Under the pieces are notes generated by a model. That model did no database searches, was not told where the DNA came from, and worked only from the letters and a program-made list of their open reading frames with translations. Both the position numbers and the translations under genes were made by a program. 64,000 nucleotides of DNA from Oscillatoria sp. CS-180. GTDB lineage: Bacteria > Cyanobacteriota > Cyanobacteriia > Phormidesmidales > Phormidesmidaceae. This document shows, in pieces, positions 54,601 through 61,942 of this stretch. Location: the NCBI RefSeq assembly GCF_028330965.1, contig NZ_JAQMUB010000066.1, positions 56,140 to 120,139 on the forward strand, in the 5' to 3' direction. How positions within the stretch are numbered: position 1 is the first letter of the stretch; each line of letters begins with the position of its first letter.

Positions 54601-57107
54601 CAGCAGACGCTTTTGCTCAATTGGATAATCAGACTTACGGTCTGGATATTCAATGTCCAGATCAGTACTATCAGCTTCTTGCTGCACTACAGGCCACGGA
54701 TACGTTTCCCCAATCCATCGTGCACTGCTGGAGTCTGACGGATGCGACTGACCCCAGTTCTCAAACCCCAGATCCACAACAGCGAGGATTTTATAGTGTG
54801 CTGTGGCTGGCACAAGCGTTAGAGAAATGCGCCACTACGGAGACGCTGCAACTGACCATCATTTCGAACCAATTGCAGTCCGTGACGGGCGAAGAAACTG
54901 TCTGCGCAGATAACGCCCTGATGGTCGGCCCGCTCAAAGTGATTCCACAGGAATATCCCCATATTCGCTGCCGTAGTATTGATGTGGATAGAGATTCTAT
55001 AAATTTAGCTGATCCGCGATCGCGTTCCAGGATCGATCAGCTGATTGCCGAGCTGAGAAGTCCCCATCTTGATCCAGTGGTGGCTTATCGGAGTAACCGT
55101 CGCTGGATACAAACCTTTGAACCCGTTTCTTTGCCCGCCGCAGACTCCGTCCAACCGCCACGCCTACGCGAAAACGGCGTCTATTTGATTACAGGTGGAT
55201 TAGGCAATGTGGGGTTGGCGATCGCCCAAGGGTTAGCGCAGATGGCGCGTCCCCGGCTGATTCTCACGGGGAGATCGATGTTTCCGGCCAAGGCTGAGTG
55301 GTCACACTGGCTCGATACTCACCCTAAAGATGATTCCATCAGTCAGAAGATTCAGTCTTTGCAAGCCGTGGAAGCCCAGGGAGGAGAGGTTTGGACTGCT
55401 CAAGTCAATGTAGCTGACATGGCCGAAATGACAGCATTAGTAACGCAAATCGACGCCCGTTACGGAGAACTCCACGGCGTAATTCACGCAGCTGGCATTA
55501 CTGAGCGCGATGCATTCAAGCCCATCTCTCAGCTGACTCCTGACGAATGTAATCGGCAGTTTGCTCCCAAGGTCACTGGACTGAGAGTACTAGCACAAAG
55601 CATTCAGCCTTACCAACCAGATTTCTGCTGGTTGCTATCGTCCTTATCCCCCATTTTAGGAGGAATTGGCTTTACTGCTTATGCAGCGGCAAATGCCTTT
55701 ATGGATGCCTTTGTTTATGAAGCTGAGTCGTGCTCTTCGCTGCCCTGGCTTAGCTTAAATCTTGAGGCTTGGCGCGGAGATAGTCGTCCTGCCGACAGCA
55801 ACTCAACCCTAGCTAATCTGCCTCTGTCTCCTGATGAAGGGATACAGGCGCTCCAGCGGCTCCTGACCCGTACTTTAGAGCCTCGGGTCGTTATCTCAAC
55901 CGGAGATTTGCTAACTCGCGTGAGTCAATGGATTCAACTGAAATCCCTTGACCTTCCCGTATCGTCGTCATCACCGTCGTCATCAACAGAGGTTGCGACC
56001 ACTCACGATAGACCTACCTTATTGACCCCTTATGTAGCTCCTCAAACGCCCACTCATAAAGCCTTGGCAGAAATTTGGCAGCAGCTTTTAGGGGTGGAAC
56101 GAGTCGGCATTCACGATAGCTTCTTTGACCTGGGCGGTCATTCCTTGCTGGCACTTAGCCTTTTAGCTCAGATTCAGCAGCGGTTTCATAAAAACTTGCC
56201 GTTAACCGGTTTACTGCAGAATCCTACGATCGCTCGACTCGCGGATTTGACTCAGCAATCGGGTCAAGATCTCATGACGGCGAAACTGGCAGATTCAGTA
56301 CTCGTGCCTATTCAACGTCAAGGAGCGCGATCGCCCTTCTTTTGTATTCATCCTGTGGGCGGTAACAGCATCTGCTATGCCGATTTAGCCACGCACTTAT
56401 CGCCAGATCAGCCATTTTATGTTTTTCAATCGCCGGGTCTAACAGAAGAACAACCGTCGTCTCTAGACGATTTACCATCAATGGCCACGTACTACTTGGA
56501 TAAACTGCGATCGGTGCAACCCGAAGGTCCGTACTATTTGGGCGGCTGGTCATTGGGTGGCATTGTTGCTTTCGAGATGGCCCGACAATTACAAGCGTCA
56601 GGGCAGCCGGTTGCCCTCTTAGCGCTGATCGATTGTCTACCACCCTCGCCCGAAAGACTCCCATCTTCGGCAGATACTGAACTGCTACTGAAAGTCATGG
56701 TGCAGGACCTAGCAGGTCTGTCTAATCAAGCCCTACCTCCTGAATTGGAAGACATTTCGCTCCAGACTGAGCAGCAATGGTTGCAAGGGTTTGAGCAGGC
56801 CCAAAGTCTGGGTATTATCCCCAGCAATATTGATTTTCCTCAGATGCAGCGCCTGTTTGAGGTGTTCAAACAGAACTTCTTGGCAGCAGCGAGTTATAGC
56901 CCCCAACCGTATTCAGGAAAAGCGGCCCTATTTTTTGGAGACGCCTCAACTCAAACGGCTAGTTCAGACCCGACTCGGGGTTGGGGAGCATTAATAACAG
57001 AAGGCGTCACTGTTCATGATACACCTGGTGACCACTACACCCTCATGCACAATCCTCACGTCAAAACGCTAGCTCAGCAGTTAGAAAACTATTTCAGCAC
57101 TCTGTAA
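51606..57107 (+). CDS. Terminal type I PKS module: KS-AT-KR-ACP-TE
   Basis: An 1833-residue PKS that ends the assembly line. KS: Cys183 in QTACSTSLVATH, EAHGTATPLGDP, NLGHLDAAAG. AT (about 532-820): the opening motif is FTGLGSHYVGMG, unlike the FPGQGSQY of the other PKS here, the nucleophile motif is GYSLGEY (not GHSxGEY), and HAFH is kept. KR (about 1188-1395): GGLGNVG, and Tyr in AYAAANAF. ACP: DSFFDLGGHSLLALS about 1504. TE (about 1567-1832): GWSLGG nucleophile about 1646, His in GDHYTLM. It should extend the Val of the preceding NRPS by C2 and reduce it to a beta-hydroxy acid, then release. The extender genes immediately upstream and the unusual AT suggest hydroxymalonyl-ACP as extender, giving a 2,3-dihydroxy unit; malonyl is the alternative. 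A perfect 18-bp tandem repeat (53355-53390) adds six residues to the AT. Confidence 0.92.
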   Translation: MTDLNSADSNLSIAIVGMACRFPQAASVESFWQNLRDGLEAISFFSDEELQAAGVPSAWLNQPNYVKARAIVDNIDYFDASFFGYSPREAEIIDPQHRLFLECAWEALESAGYSPHTFGGLIGVFGGATSNDYFLKHLAPHSELLNSMGSLSIILGNNKDFLPTRVSYKLNLRGPSVNVQTACSTSLVATHLACQSLLNGECDMAMAGGASLGIPQVSGYAYQPDGITSPDGHCRAFDAKGQGTVSGSGVGVVVLKRLTDAIADRDTIHAVIRGTAINNDGSLKVGFTAPSVEGQAAVIAEAQAIAGVEPETITYIEAHGTATPLGDPVELAALTQVFQSAGQKRASCGIGSVKTNLGHLDAAAGIAGLIKTVLALKHRQLPSSLHYEQPNPQLDLANSPFYVNATLSPWPANGTPRRAGVSSFGIGGTNAHLVLEEAPPPIESSPSRPWQTLLLSAKTPSALTQMADNLATYLEEQPHVLLADVAYTLQVGRQAFPHRLAVVCQDRAEAIASLQTPQRCLQAHQTAERRPVAFLFTGLGSHYVGMGQELYQQEAVFRHHVDDCCKQLQPLLNQDLRTILYPKTDDPSDTDDPSDTVANNTGIDLRKLLGRDATVPDAATEALNQTQLTQPAMFVVEYALAQLWRSWGIEPTALLGYSLGEYVAATLAGVLSLEDALFLVAKRAMLIQSLPSGAMLAVPVSADKIAAYLDESLSISAINGPNLGVVAGSLEAIATLENRLIDAGLACRRLQTSHAFHSHMMQPLQAALTEVVKTLPLHPPKIPYLSNVTGTWITAEQATDPSYWARHLCEPVQFAAGVQALWQRDRPILLEVGPGQTLGSLAMGSLTDVEQPMQVLASLRDSYETQSDQQMILQTLGQLWLLGAAVDWSGFYRQECRQRIPLPTYPFERQRYWIEPRQAIPATTAEATPSPSGLLQKVQKKPAIRDWFYVPSWTSVPLTRIPAATESRSYLVLLDSQGMGAHIARQLQRLGTTVITAQPADAFAQLDNQTYGLDIQCPDQYYQLLAALQATDTFPQSIVHCWSLTDATDPSSQTPDPQQRGFYSVLWLAQALEKCATTETLQLTIISNQLQSVTGEETVCADNALMVGPLKVIPQEYPHIRCRSIDVDRDSINLADPRSRSRIDQLIAELRSPHLDPVVAYRSNRRWIQTFEPVSLPAADSVQPPRLRENGVYLITGGLGNVGLAIAQGLAQMARPRLILTGRSMFPAKAEWSHWLDTHPKDDSISQKIQSLQAVEAQGGEVWTAQVNVADMAEMTALVTQIDARYGELHGVIHAAGITERDAFKPISQLTPDECNRQFAPKVTGLRVLAQSIQPYQPDFCWLLSSLSPILGGIGFTAYAAANAFMDAFVYEAESCSSLPWLSLNLEAWRGDSRPADSNSTLANLPLSPDEGIQALQRLLTRTLEPRVVISTGDLLTRVSQWIQLKSLDLPVSSSSPSSSTEVATTHDRPTLLTPYVAPQTPTHKALAEIWQQLLGVERVGIHDSFFDLGGHSLLALSLLAQIQQRFHKNLPLTGLLQNPTIARLADLTQQSGQDLMTAKLADSVLVPIQRQGARSPFFCIHPVGGNSICYADLATHLSPDQPFYVFQSPGLTEEQPSSLDDLPSMATYYLDKLRSVQPEGPYYLGGWSLGGIVAFEMARQLQASGQPVALLALIDCLPPSPERLPSSADTELLLKVMVQDLAGLSNQALPPELEDISLQTEQQWLQGFEQAQSLGIIPSNIDFPQMQRLFEVFKQNFLAAASYSPQPYSGKAALFFGDASTQTASSDPTRGWGALITEGVTVHDTPGDHYTLMHNPHVKTLAQQLENYFSTL
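53355..53390 (+). repeat. 18-bp perfect tandem repeat in the AT of the terminal PKS
   Basis: ACGGATGACCCTAGCGAT occurs twice in perfect tandem, encoding a repeated Thr-Asp-Asp-Pro-Ser-Asp. It lies in a longer linker between the first AT helix region and ATEALNQTQLTQPA, where the other PKS in the window is shorter. The identity of the copies indicates a recent duplication. Confidence 0.9.
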
Positions 57108-57128
57108 AAACAATGATTTAGAAATGTC

Positions 57129-58304
57129 ATGGCACTTACAATGCGTCCTCGCTTTAAGACAGCTTCCTCCTCTGAAATTGCCACCGATCCCAAAATTCTT
57201 CTGCACTGCTTTAAGAGCGAACCCCAAAAGAACTTGTTTTCCAGACCTCAGAAAAAATCGTCTATCAAAGCCGTGTTTGTGCCGATGGAACGCAGCAATT
57301 ACGGTACTTCCTTACATCTGGATCATCGTATTAAACCTAGCTCTCATAGAAAACAAACTCTGACTGTTGAGCCATTAATTCAGCTTGAGCCTGAAGTTCT
57401 AGCTGCGGCTAAGCCTGTGAAATATCTATTCAATTCTGCCTTTTGTGGATCAACGCTATTGGCAAACTGTTTAGATCAACCCGGCTACTGTTTATCGTAT
57501 AAAGAACCTTTAGCGCTGTCCCAATTATGCTTAGCCAAATTAGATTGGCCGGATGAGGTAAGTACCTTGGGCATATCCTGGCAGCGTTTACTTTCATTAA
57601 CAAGATCCCTGCTCTCTAAAACGTTTGATCCGGCAGAAAGTGCCTTGGTAAAGCCGAGTTATCTCTGCACAACCGCGATCGCAGATCTAAGAGCGATCGA
57701 TCCTTTTGAATTTCGTGGGCTGTTTCTTTACTCTGACCTGCAATCATTTTTGTGCTCTACGCTCAAGTCGTCGGGCCGTCGTCACTGGGTGAGAGGGGCT
57801 TTGAAGAACGTCCGTAAGCTGGCTAACAATCAGATTTTGAGAGATGTTGATACTGAATCTTTGAGTGATGCCACTGCGGCTGCCTATGTTTGGGTTGGAC
57901 AAATGTCTGCCTATCTTGATGCTTGTCAGCAGACTGAGGGAGACCTTCGCTCACTATCGTTTGATACTTTTTTGAAGCAGCCTGAGCAAGCCTTGGATGC
58001 GATCGTAAAGTTCTTTTCGCTCAATTTCTCGCCTCAAGATATTGAGCAGATTGTCAATAGTCAATTGTTTTCTACCTATTCAAAACCAACTGCCTTACAA
58101 TCCGGGCTGAGTAAAATTGGAATATCATCGACTGCTCAAAGACCATTCTCTAAACAAGAAAGAAAGCGAGTACTAGCCGCTATAGGCGAAAGATACAGCA
58201 GCGAGATAGAAGCTGGCTTGACCTGGGCAGACAAGCTTCTTGAAAGCCAAAAAAAGGCTTATTCTTTGACTTGTGAATTATTGAATTCTGCTATCCTAAA
58301 ATAA
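57129..58304 (+). CDS. Sulfotransferase-like protein
   Basis: A 391-residue protein. The segment LFNSAFCGSTLLANCLDQPG, followed by SYKEPLAL, resembles the P-loop-like PAPS-binding strand of sulfotransferase-family proteins, in particular a group with the FCxSTLLA form. The first ~95 residues are poorly conserved in appearance. Sulfonation of a hydroxyl on the peptide product is one possible role; the locus should create several hydroxyls. It begins 21 nt after the PKS-TE stop and is probably in the same transcript. The ribosome-binding site is weak (ATG 57129; a frame from ATG 57124 is short and meaningless). A kinase-like P-loop protein of another sort cannot be excluded, since a complete PAPS 3'-phosphate motif was not evident. 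Confidence 0.65.
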   Translation: MALTMRPRFKTASSSEIATDPKILLHCFKSEPQKNLFSRPQKKSSIKAVFVPMERSNYGTSLHLDHRIKPSSHRKQTLTVEPLIQLEPEVLAAAKPVKYLFNSAFCGSTLLANCLDQPGYCLSYKEPLALSQLCLAKLDWPDEVSTLGISWQRLLSLTRSLLSKTFDPAESALVKPSYLCTTAIADLRAIDPFEFRGLFLYSDLQSFLCSTLKSSGRRHWVRGALKNVRKLANNQILRDVDTESLSDATAAAYVWVGQMSAYLDACQQTEGDLRSLSFDTFLKQPEQALDAIVKFFSLNFSPQDIEQIVNSQLFSTYSKPTALQSGLSKIGISSTAQRPFSKQERKRVLAAIGERYSSEIEAGLTWADKLLESQKKAYSLTCELLNSAILK

Positions 58305-58447
58305 ACCTCGCTTGAATTTAAGACAAACTTTAATACGACTTAAGAGCAAAATATAGTTGCAGTGTTGCACAGTAATGAGTCTGCCTAGCATTGCTATAGA
58401 TTAATAGGCTAAGTTAAAATATTTATCAAGAAAATCAGGTATATATT

Positions 58448-59188
58448 ATGCTGAAAACATATGGTTTTTTGGAACAACTGATTGGTTCATTAGCATTTTC
58501 TGTTTTTTCTCTTTTGGAATGGTTTAACAAGAAGTTTTCGTTAGTAGGAAATCATTGTTTTTTTGAGTTGGATCATTTCTCTTGGGTTTATGAAGTAGAA
58601 AATCAATTCAGCTTTATTCGTGAAGAACTAGACAATATTATTAATCATGACAACATTCCTAATTTCCAAGATATTTCAAAAGGGCAAGAAGCATTAACTC
58701 AAGACGATAAGTGGAAAGCATTCCTTATGTATGCCAATGGCCACAAGATCGAAGGAAATTGTGTTAAGTGCCCTAGAACCGTCGAGGCGTTAGAAAAAAT
58801 TCCCAATATTAAGACAGCGTTTTTTTCTATTATTTATCCGCATAAGCATATCCCACCTCATCGAGGTCCCTTTAATGGAATACTGAGATATCATTTGGGG
58901 TTAATTATACCCTCAGATAGAAAAAGCTGTCGGATACGTGTAGGTGATCAAAATCGCCATTGGGAAGAAGGGAAAAGTATCATATTTGATGACACTTGGA
59001 ATCATGAAGCTTGGAATGATTCAGATCAAGTCCGTGTTGTGTTGTTTGTTGATTTTTTAAGACCTTTACCCTTTTTGATTAAATACTTAAACATTGGTTT
59101 TATTAGTTTTATTCGTGAATTTCCTTTTATACGAAAGGCTCTTAGAACTTACGCTCTTACACAAGCGTCATGGAGAGTAGGGGCTTGA
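58448..59188 (+). CDS. Aspartyl/asparaginyl beta-hydroxylase-like dioxygenase
   Basis: A 246-residue protein of the aspartyl/asparaginyl beta-hydroxylase family (AspH/LpxO fold, Fe(II)/2OG). Visible motifs: IYPHKHIPPHRGPFNGILRYHLGL (first metal His in PPHRG), WEEGKSIIFDDTWNHEAWN (second His), and VRVVLFVDFLRPLPF (Arg for 2-oxoglutarate). This family uses two His with a water or acidic third ligand. A hydrophobic N-terminal stretch (about 10-25) could associate with the membrane, as in lipid hydroxylases. The gene is strongly AT-rich (19 G/C of 60 at 58561-58620 by eye), unlike the NRPS genes, and is separated from the sulfotransferase-like gene by 143 nt, so it may be a separate acquisition or unit. 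A tailoring role for the peptide is possible but unproven. Confidence 0.8.
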   Translation: MLKTYGFLEQLIGSLAFSVFSLLEWFNKKFSLVGNHCFFELDHFSWVYEVENQFSFIREELDNIINHDNIPNFQDISKGQEALTQDDKWKAFLMYANGHKIEGNCVKCPRTVEALEKIPNIKTAFFSIIYPHKHIPPHRGPFNGILRYHLGLIIPSDRKSCRIRVGDQNRHWEEGKSIIFDDTWNHEAWNDSDQVRVVLFVDFLRPLPFLIKYLNIGFISFIREFPFIRKALRTYALTQASWRVGA

Positions 59189-59399
59189 CATTCGCGACAA
59201 TTTATAGCGGCATGCACTTGCATCAAGTACCCCTATTCCCTGCTTCGTTAAGACACTGAGATGTACTTGACCAAGCTGGACAGGGCTATAAGCTTTAGAT
59301 AAACTGTCAAGAAGACGCTAAAAAAGGACAAGATAGAATAGGGTGCTACCGCGCATTCCGTCTAGAAAGGAGCAATAATTAGCTTTTTCTAGGTTTCCT

Positions 59400-60389
59400 T
59401 TAATAATCCTTTTTCAGTAAAATTCTCTGCCACAGAAATCGACTCAATGATGCCAGATTAATCATGATTAGATCAATAAAAACCCGGGCCATCAATGGAT
59501 GAGCTCGCTCAAACAGGCGTAAAGGCCGAAAATGCTGAAGGGTAATTGAGTTTTCTAGGCAGTTAACATGATGCCACCAATAAGGTGGAATATAGAGCGT
59601 TTCTCCGGGTTGCAGGACAATTTCGTAAGGCGCTGGTGACTCGGTAGATAAGAATCGTAGTTCACGCGGATCATCCTGAGCGTGAAATCCAATTGAGCTG
59701 GCGAAACAACCCTTCATAGATCCCACTTTGAAGGGAGACAGTTCCGAAAGTCCTTGAAGTGGCGGATATAGAATAAATCGTTTGCAACCGTACAGTACCG
59801 TCAGGGTTGCATGGCGGGTGTCGTAGTGAAAGGGAGTAACGGCTCCACGGCTTTGAAACCAAATGCTTCGATACCATGCCGCTGGTTTTGCAGGAAGATC
59901 ACGCCAAAGCGGTTTCTCTGTAGGCCCTGTATCGTTCTTTGATGTTACTTTTGACCTATAGATAAACCGTGCTGGGGGAGCATCGATTGGGGGAGTGAAG
60001 ACTCTTTGGACGGCTTCTTGCCAGGGAATATTCTGAATAGTCACCAGCTTAGTGCGCCATGCCGGACTAATGGGAAACATGGCATTCGCCTTGGCATCTT
60101 TTGGATGAGTGATGGCAACTCGTTCATTCACAAGCGCTGAAATTGTGGTTTCCGTCCATTCAAGGGCAGGGCAAGTTTCAGCAAAACCCGTGACTCTTTT
60201 CGGACGCTGCGGTGACAAAGCGGAGTAAATGTCGTCTGCTGCTATGCTATCAGCGTCGGATCTAACCTGAGTTTGTTTTCGCTTCAACGGAGGAAAATTC
60301 ACTGCAGATGCAACGCACCATAGAAACCAAAGGACGGTGCTGAAGATAACTAAAATGATCGTCCCGAGAAAACCAATGAGTCGTTGCAT
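59400..60389 (-). CDS. JmjC/cupin-like domain protein with N-terminal membrane anchor
   Basis: A 329-residue minus-strand protein. An N-terminal hydrophobic segment (LIGFLGTIILVIFSTVLWFL) predicts one membrane anchor. The C-terminal half is a cupin-like/JmjC domain: FHYDTRHATLTVLYGCKRF carries the HxD iron ligands, and LQPGETLYIPPYWWHHV the distal His; STESPAPYEIVLQPGE is typical of the family. It should be an Fe(II)/2OG hydroxylase of a protein or peptide. I prefer ATG 60389 because GGAGAG lies 9 nt upstream; a TTG at 60413 would add eight residues. It converges with the AspH-like gene; the 211 nt between (59189-59399) show no clear terminator. Whether it belongs to the biosynthetic locus is uncertain. 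Confidence 0.78.
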   Translation of the reverse strand: MQRLIGFLGTIILVIFSTVLWFLWCVASAVNFPPLKRKQTQVRSDADSIAADDIYSALSPQRPKRVTGFAETCPALEWTETTISALVNERVAITHPKDAKANAMFPISPAWRTKLVTIQNIPWQEAVQRVFTPPIDAPPARFIYRSKVTSKNDTGPTEKPLWRDLPAKPAAWYRSIWFQSRGAVTPFHYDTRHATLTVLYGCKRFILYPPLQGLSELSPFKVGSMKGCFASSIGFHAQDDPRELRFLSTESPAPYEIVLQPGETLYIPPYWWHHVNCLENSITLQHFRPLRLFERAHPLMARVFIDLIMINLASLSRFLWQRILLKKDY

Positions 60390-60811
60390 CAAAGCATTCT
60401 CTCCAGCTAGCAAGCATCAAAATATCTTGCTGGCAAAAAAGTAAGAATCAAAGTTGCAAAAGAGTAGTCTAAGCGATCGCAACTTTTAGATGATTTTGAA
60501 AGATAGTCTGAATTGCTGCTTTCCGATTAAAGCTGTTTAAATTTCAAAAGTCTATTGATTTTTTCTACAGTTCTGATGATTTTGGTAGATACTAATTGGT
60601 TGAACTCATCAATAGTTTTTAATGCTTAATAGCGCAAAAAAGTCTGAAAGTACTGTGATTGAGGGGATCTCCCCATAAGACAAGGAGTTGAAAGAGGCAT
60701 TCCATGAGCAGCTAAAGTTCTCCACTTAAGAGTGACTCTGATGGGAACCCTTGCAGCAACAAAATACTTAACCTGATCAAACCCGGGCAAGACATCTCGA
60801 CTGACTTGATT
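60390..60811. other. AT-rich intergenic region between divergent genes
   Basis: About 420 nt upstream of the minus-strand cupin-like gene and before the MITE-like element. It is AT-rich, has scattered HIP1 (near 60474), and should hold the promoter of the cupin-like gene. I see no gene and no confident promoter hexamers. Confidence 0.4.
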
Positions 60812-60921
60812 AGGACTTACGCACGGCCCCCTTGCATCCCCCAATTTTGGAAGACGTTGCATCCGGCTTCCCCATATTTGGGGATTAAGGGGCCAAAGCC
60901 GGATGCAACTGCGTAAGTCCT
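60812..60921. mobile_element. MITE-like inverted-repeat element
   Basis: A 110-bp non-coding element bounded by perfect 12-bp terminal inverted repeats AGGACTTACGCA (60812-60823) and TGCGTAAGTCCT (60910-60921). A second 14-bp inverted pair lies inside: GTTGCATCCGGCTT (60856-60869) and AAGCCGGATGCAAC (60896-60909), with a small CCCC/GGGG hairpin between. AGGACTTACGCA-type ends are, as I recall, common on cyanobacterial insertion sequences, so this looks like a transposase-less derivative. Target-site duplication is not clear. It lies directly upstream of the metal-responsive-looking operator of the COG0523 gene. Confidence 0.65.
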
Positions 60922-60944
60922 GTTGATCTTGTCTTAGACTAGGA

Positions 60945-60959
60945 ATGATTATCATTCTG
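60945..60959. promoter_or_regulatory. Candidate Fur/Zur-type operator
   Basis: GAATGATTATCATTC is a perfect 7-bp inverted repeat around a single T, ending 14 nt before the ATG of the COG0523 GTPase gene. It resembles the AATGATAATCATT core of Fur-family boxes. COG0523 GTPases are often repressed by the zinc regulator Zur, so zinc-responsive control of the 60974-62988 operon is likely. Confidence 0.7.
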
Positions 60960-60973
60960 TTTGGTAATTTGCT

Positions 60974-61942
60974 ATGGCTAGTACCGCAATTGACACCGTG
61001 CCAGTAACCGTCCTGACAGGCTACTTAGGCGCAGGCAAAACCACTTTGCTGAACCGCATCCTCACCTACGAACACGGCAAAAAGGTGGCGGTGATCGTCA
61101 ATGAGTTTGGGGAAGTCGGTATCGACAACCAGCTTGTGATCGATGCCGACGAAGAAATCTTTGAAATGAATAACGGTTGCATTTGTTGTACGGTTCGGGG
61201 TGACCTGATTCGCATCATTGGCAATCTAATGAAGCGACGTGACAAATTTGATCACCTGGTGATTGAGACCACCGGCCTAGCTGACCCAGCCCCCGTTATC
61301 CAGACCTTCTTTGTGGACGAAGACATGCAGGGGCAGCTCAACCTGGATGCAGTGGTGACTGTGGTCGATGCCAAACACATCCATGATCACTGGGAGGCCG
61401 ACGAAGCCCAGGAGCAAATTGCCTTTGCCGATGTGATTTTGCTAAACAAGACCGATCTAGTCAGTGAGGCTGATCTGGAAGCTCTGGAAGCCCGGATTCA
61501 CTCGATGAACGCGATGGCCAAGGTGTATCGTACCCGTGATGCTGCTGTTGAGATGGACACCATTCTCGGCGTCAATGCCTTTGACCTGAATCGAGCTTTG
61601 GAAGTTGACCCTGACTTTTTAGGCGAAGATGCCCACGAACACGACGAGACGGTCGGCTCCATTGCCCTGGTGGAAGCGGGGGAGCTAGATGGCGAAAAAC
61701 TCAACGTCTGGCTCAGCGAATTGCTGCAAACCCGGGGCCCGGACATCTTTCGAACAAAGGGCATTCTCAACATTGCTGGGGAAGATCAGCGGTTTGTGTT
61801 TCAGGGCGTTCACATGTTGTTTGATGGTCGGGTCGATCGCCCCTGGAAGCCGACTGAAGATCGTAAGAACGAGCTGGTCTTTATCGGGCGTAACCTGGAT
61901 GAAGTCCAGCTGCGAGAGGACTTTCGCGCGTGCCTGGTCTAA
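60974..61942 (+). CDS. COG0523 (CobW-family) GTPase, metal chaperone
   Basis: A 322-residue GTPase of the CobW/COG0523 family. Walker A GYLGAGKTTLLNRI is near residue 15, VNEFGEVGID follows, the metal-binding GCICC (CxCC) is near residue 70, then ETTGLADPAPV and the guanine-binding LLNKTDLV. The loop after position 210 contains EDAHEHDE, a short His/acidic stretch that could bind metal. The C-terminal CobW_C domain includes FVFQGVHMLFDG. These proteins insert or deliver metals, often zinc under starvation. A Fur/Zur-like palindrome lies just upstream, and the WD40 gene overlaps its 3' end by 13 nt. It is a housekeeping neighbour, probably unrelated to the peptide. Confidence 0.95.
   Translation: MASTAIDTVPVTVLTGYLGAGKTTLLNRILTYEHGKKVAVIVNEFGEVGIDNQLVIDADEEIFEMNNGCICCTVRGDLIRIIGNLMKRRDKFDHLVIETTGLADPAPVIQTFFVDEDMQGQLNLDAVVTVVDAKHIHDHWEADEAQEQIAFADVILLNKTDLVSEADLEALEARIHSMNAMAKVYRTRDAAVEMDTILGVNAFDLNRALEVDPDFLGEDAHEHDETVGSIALVEAGELDGEKLNVWLSELLQTRGPDIFRTKGILNIAGEDQRFVFQGVHMLFDGRVDRPWKPTEDRKNELVFIGRNLDEVQLREDFRACLV

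Noticed and set aside
59189..59399. Bidirectional terminator between the convergent AspH-like and cupin-like genes
   Set aside because: Only a very short ACTTG...CAAGT pairing was seen, with no GC-rich stem and U-tract.
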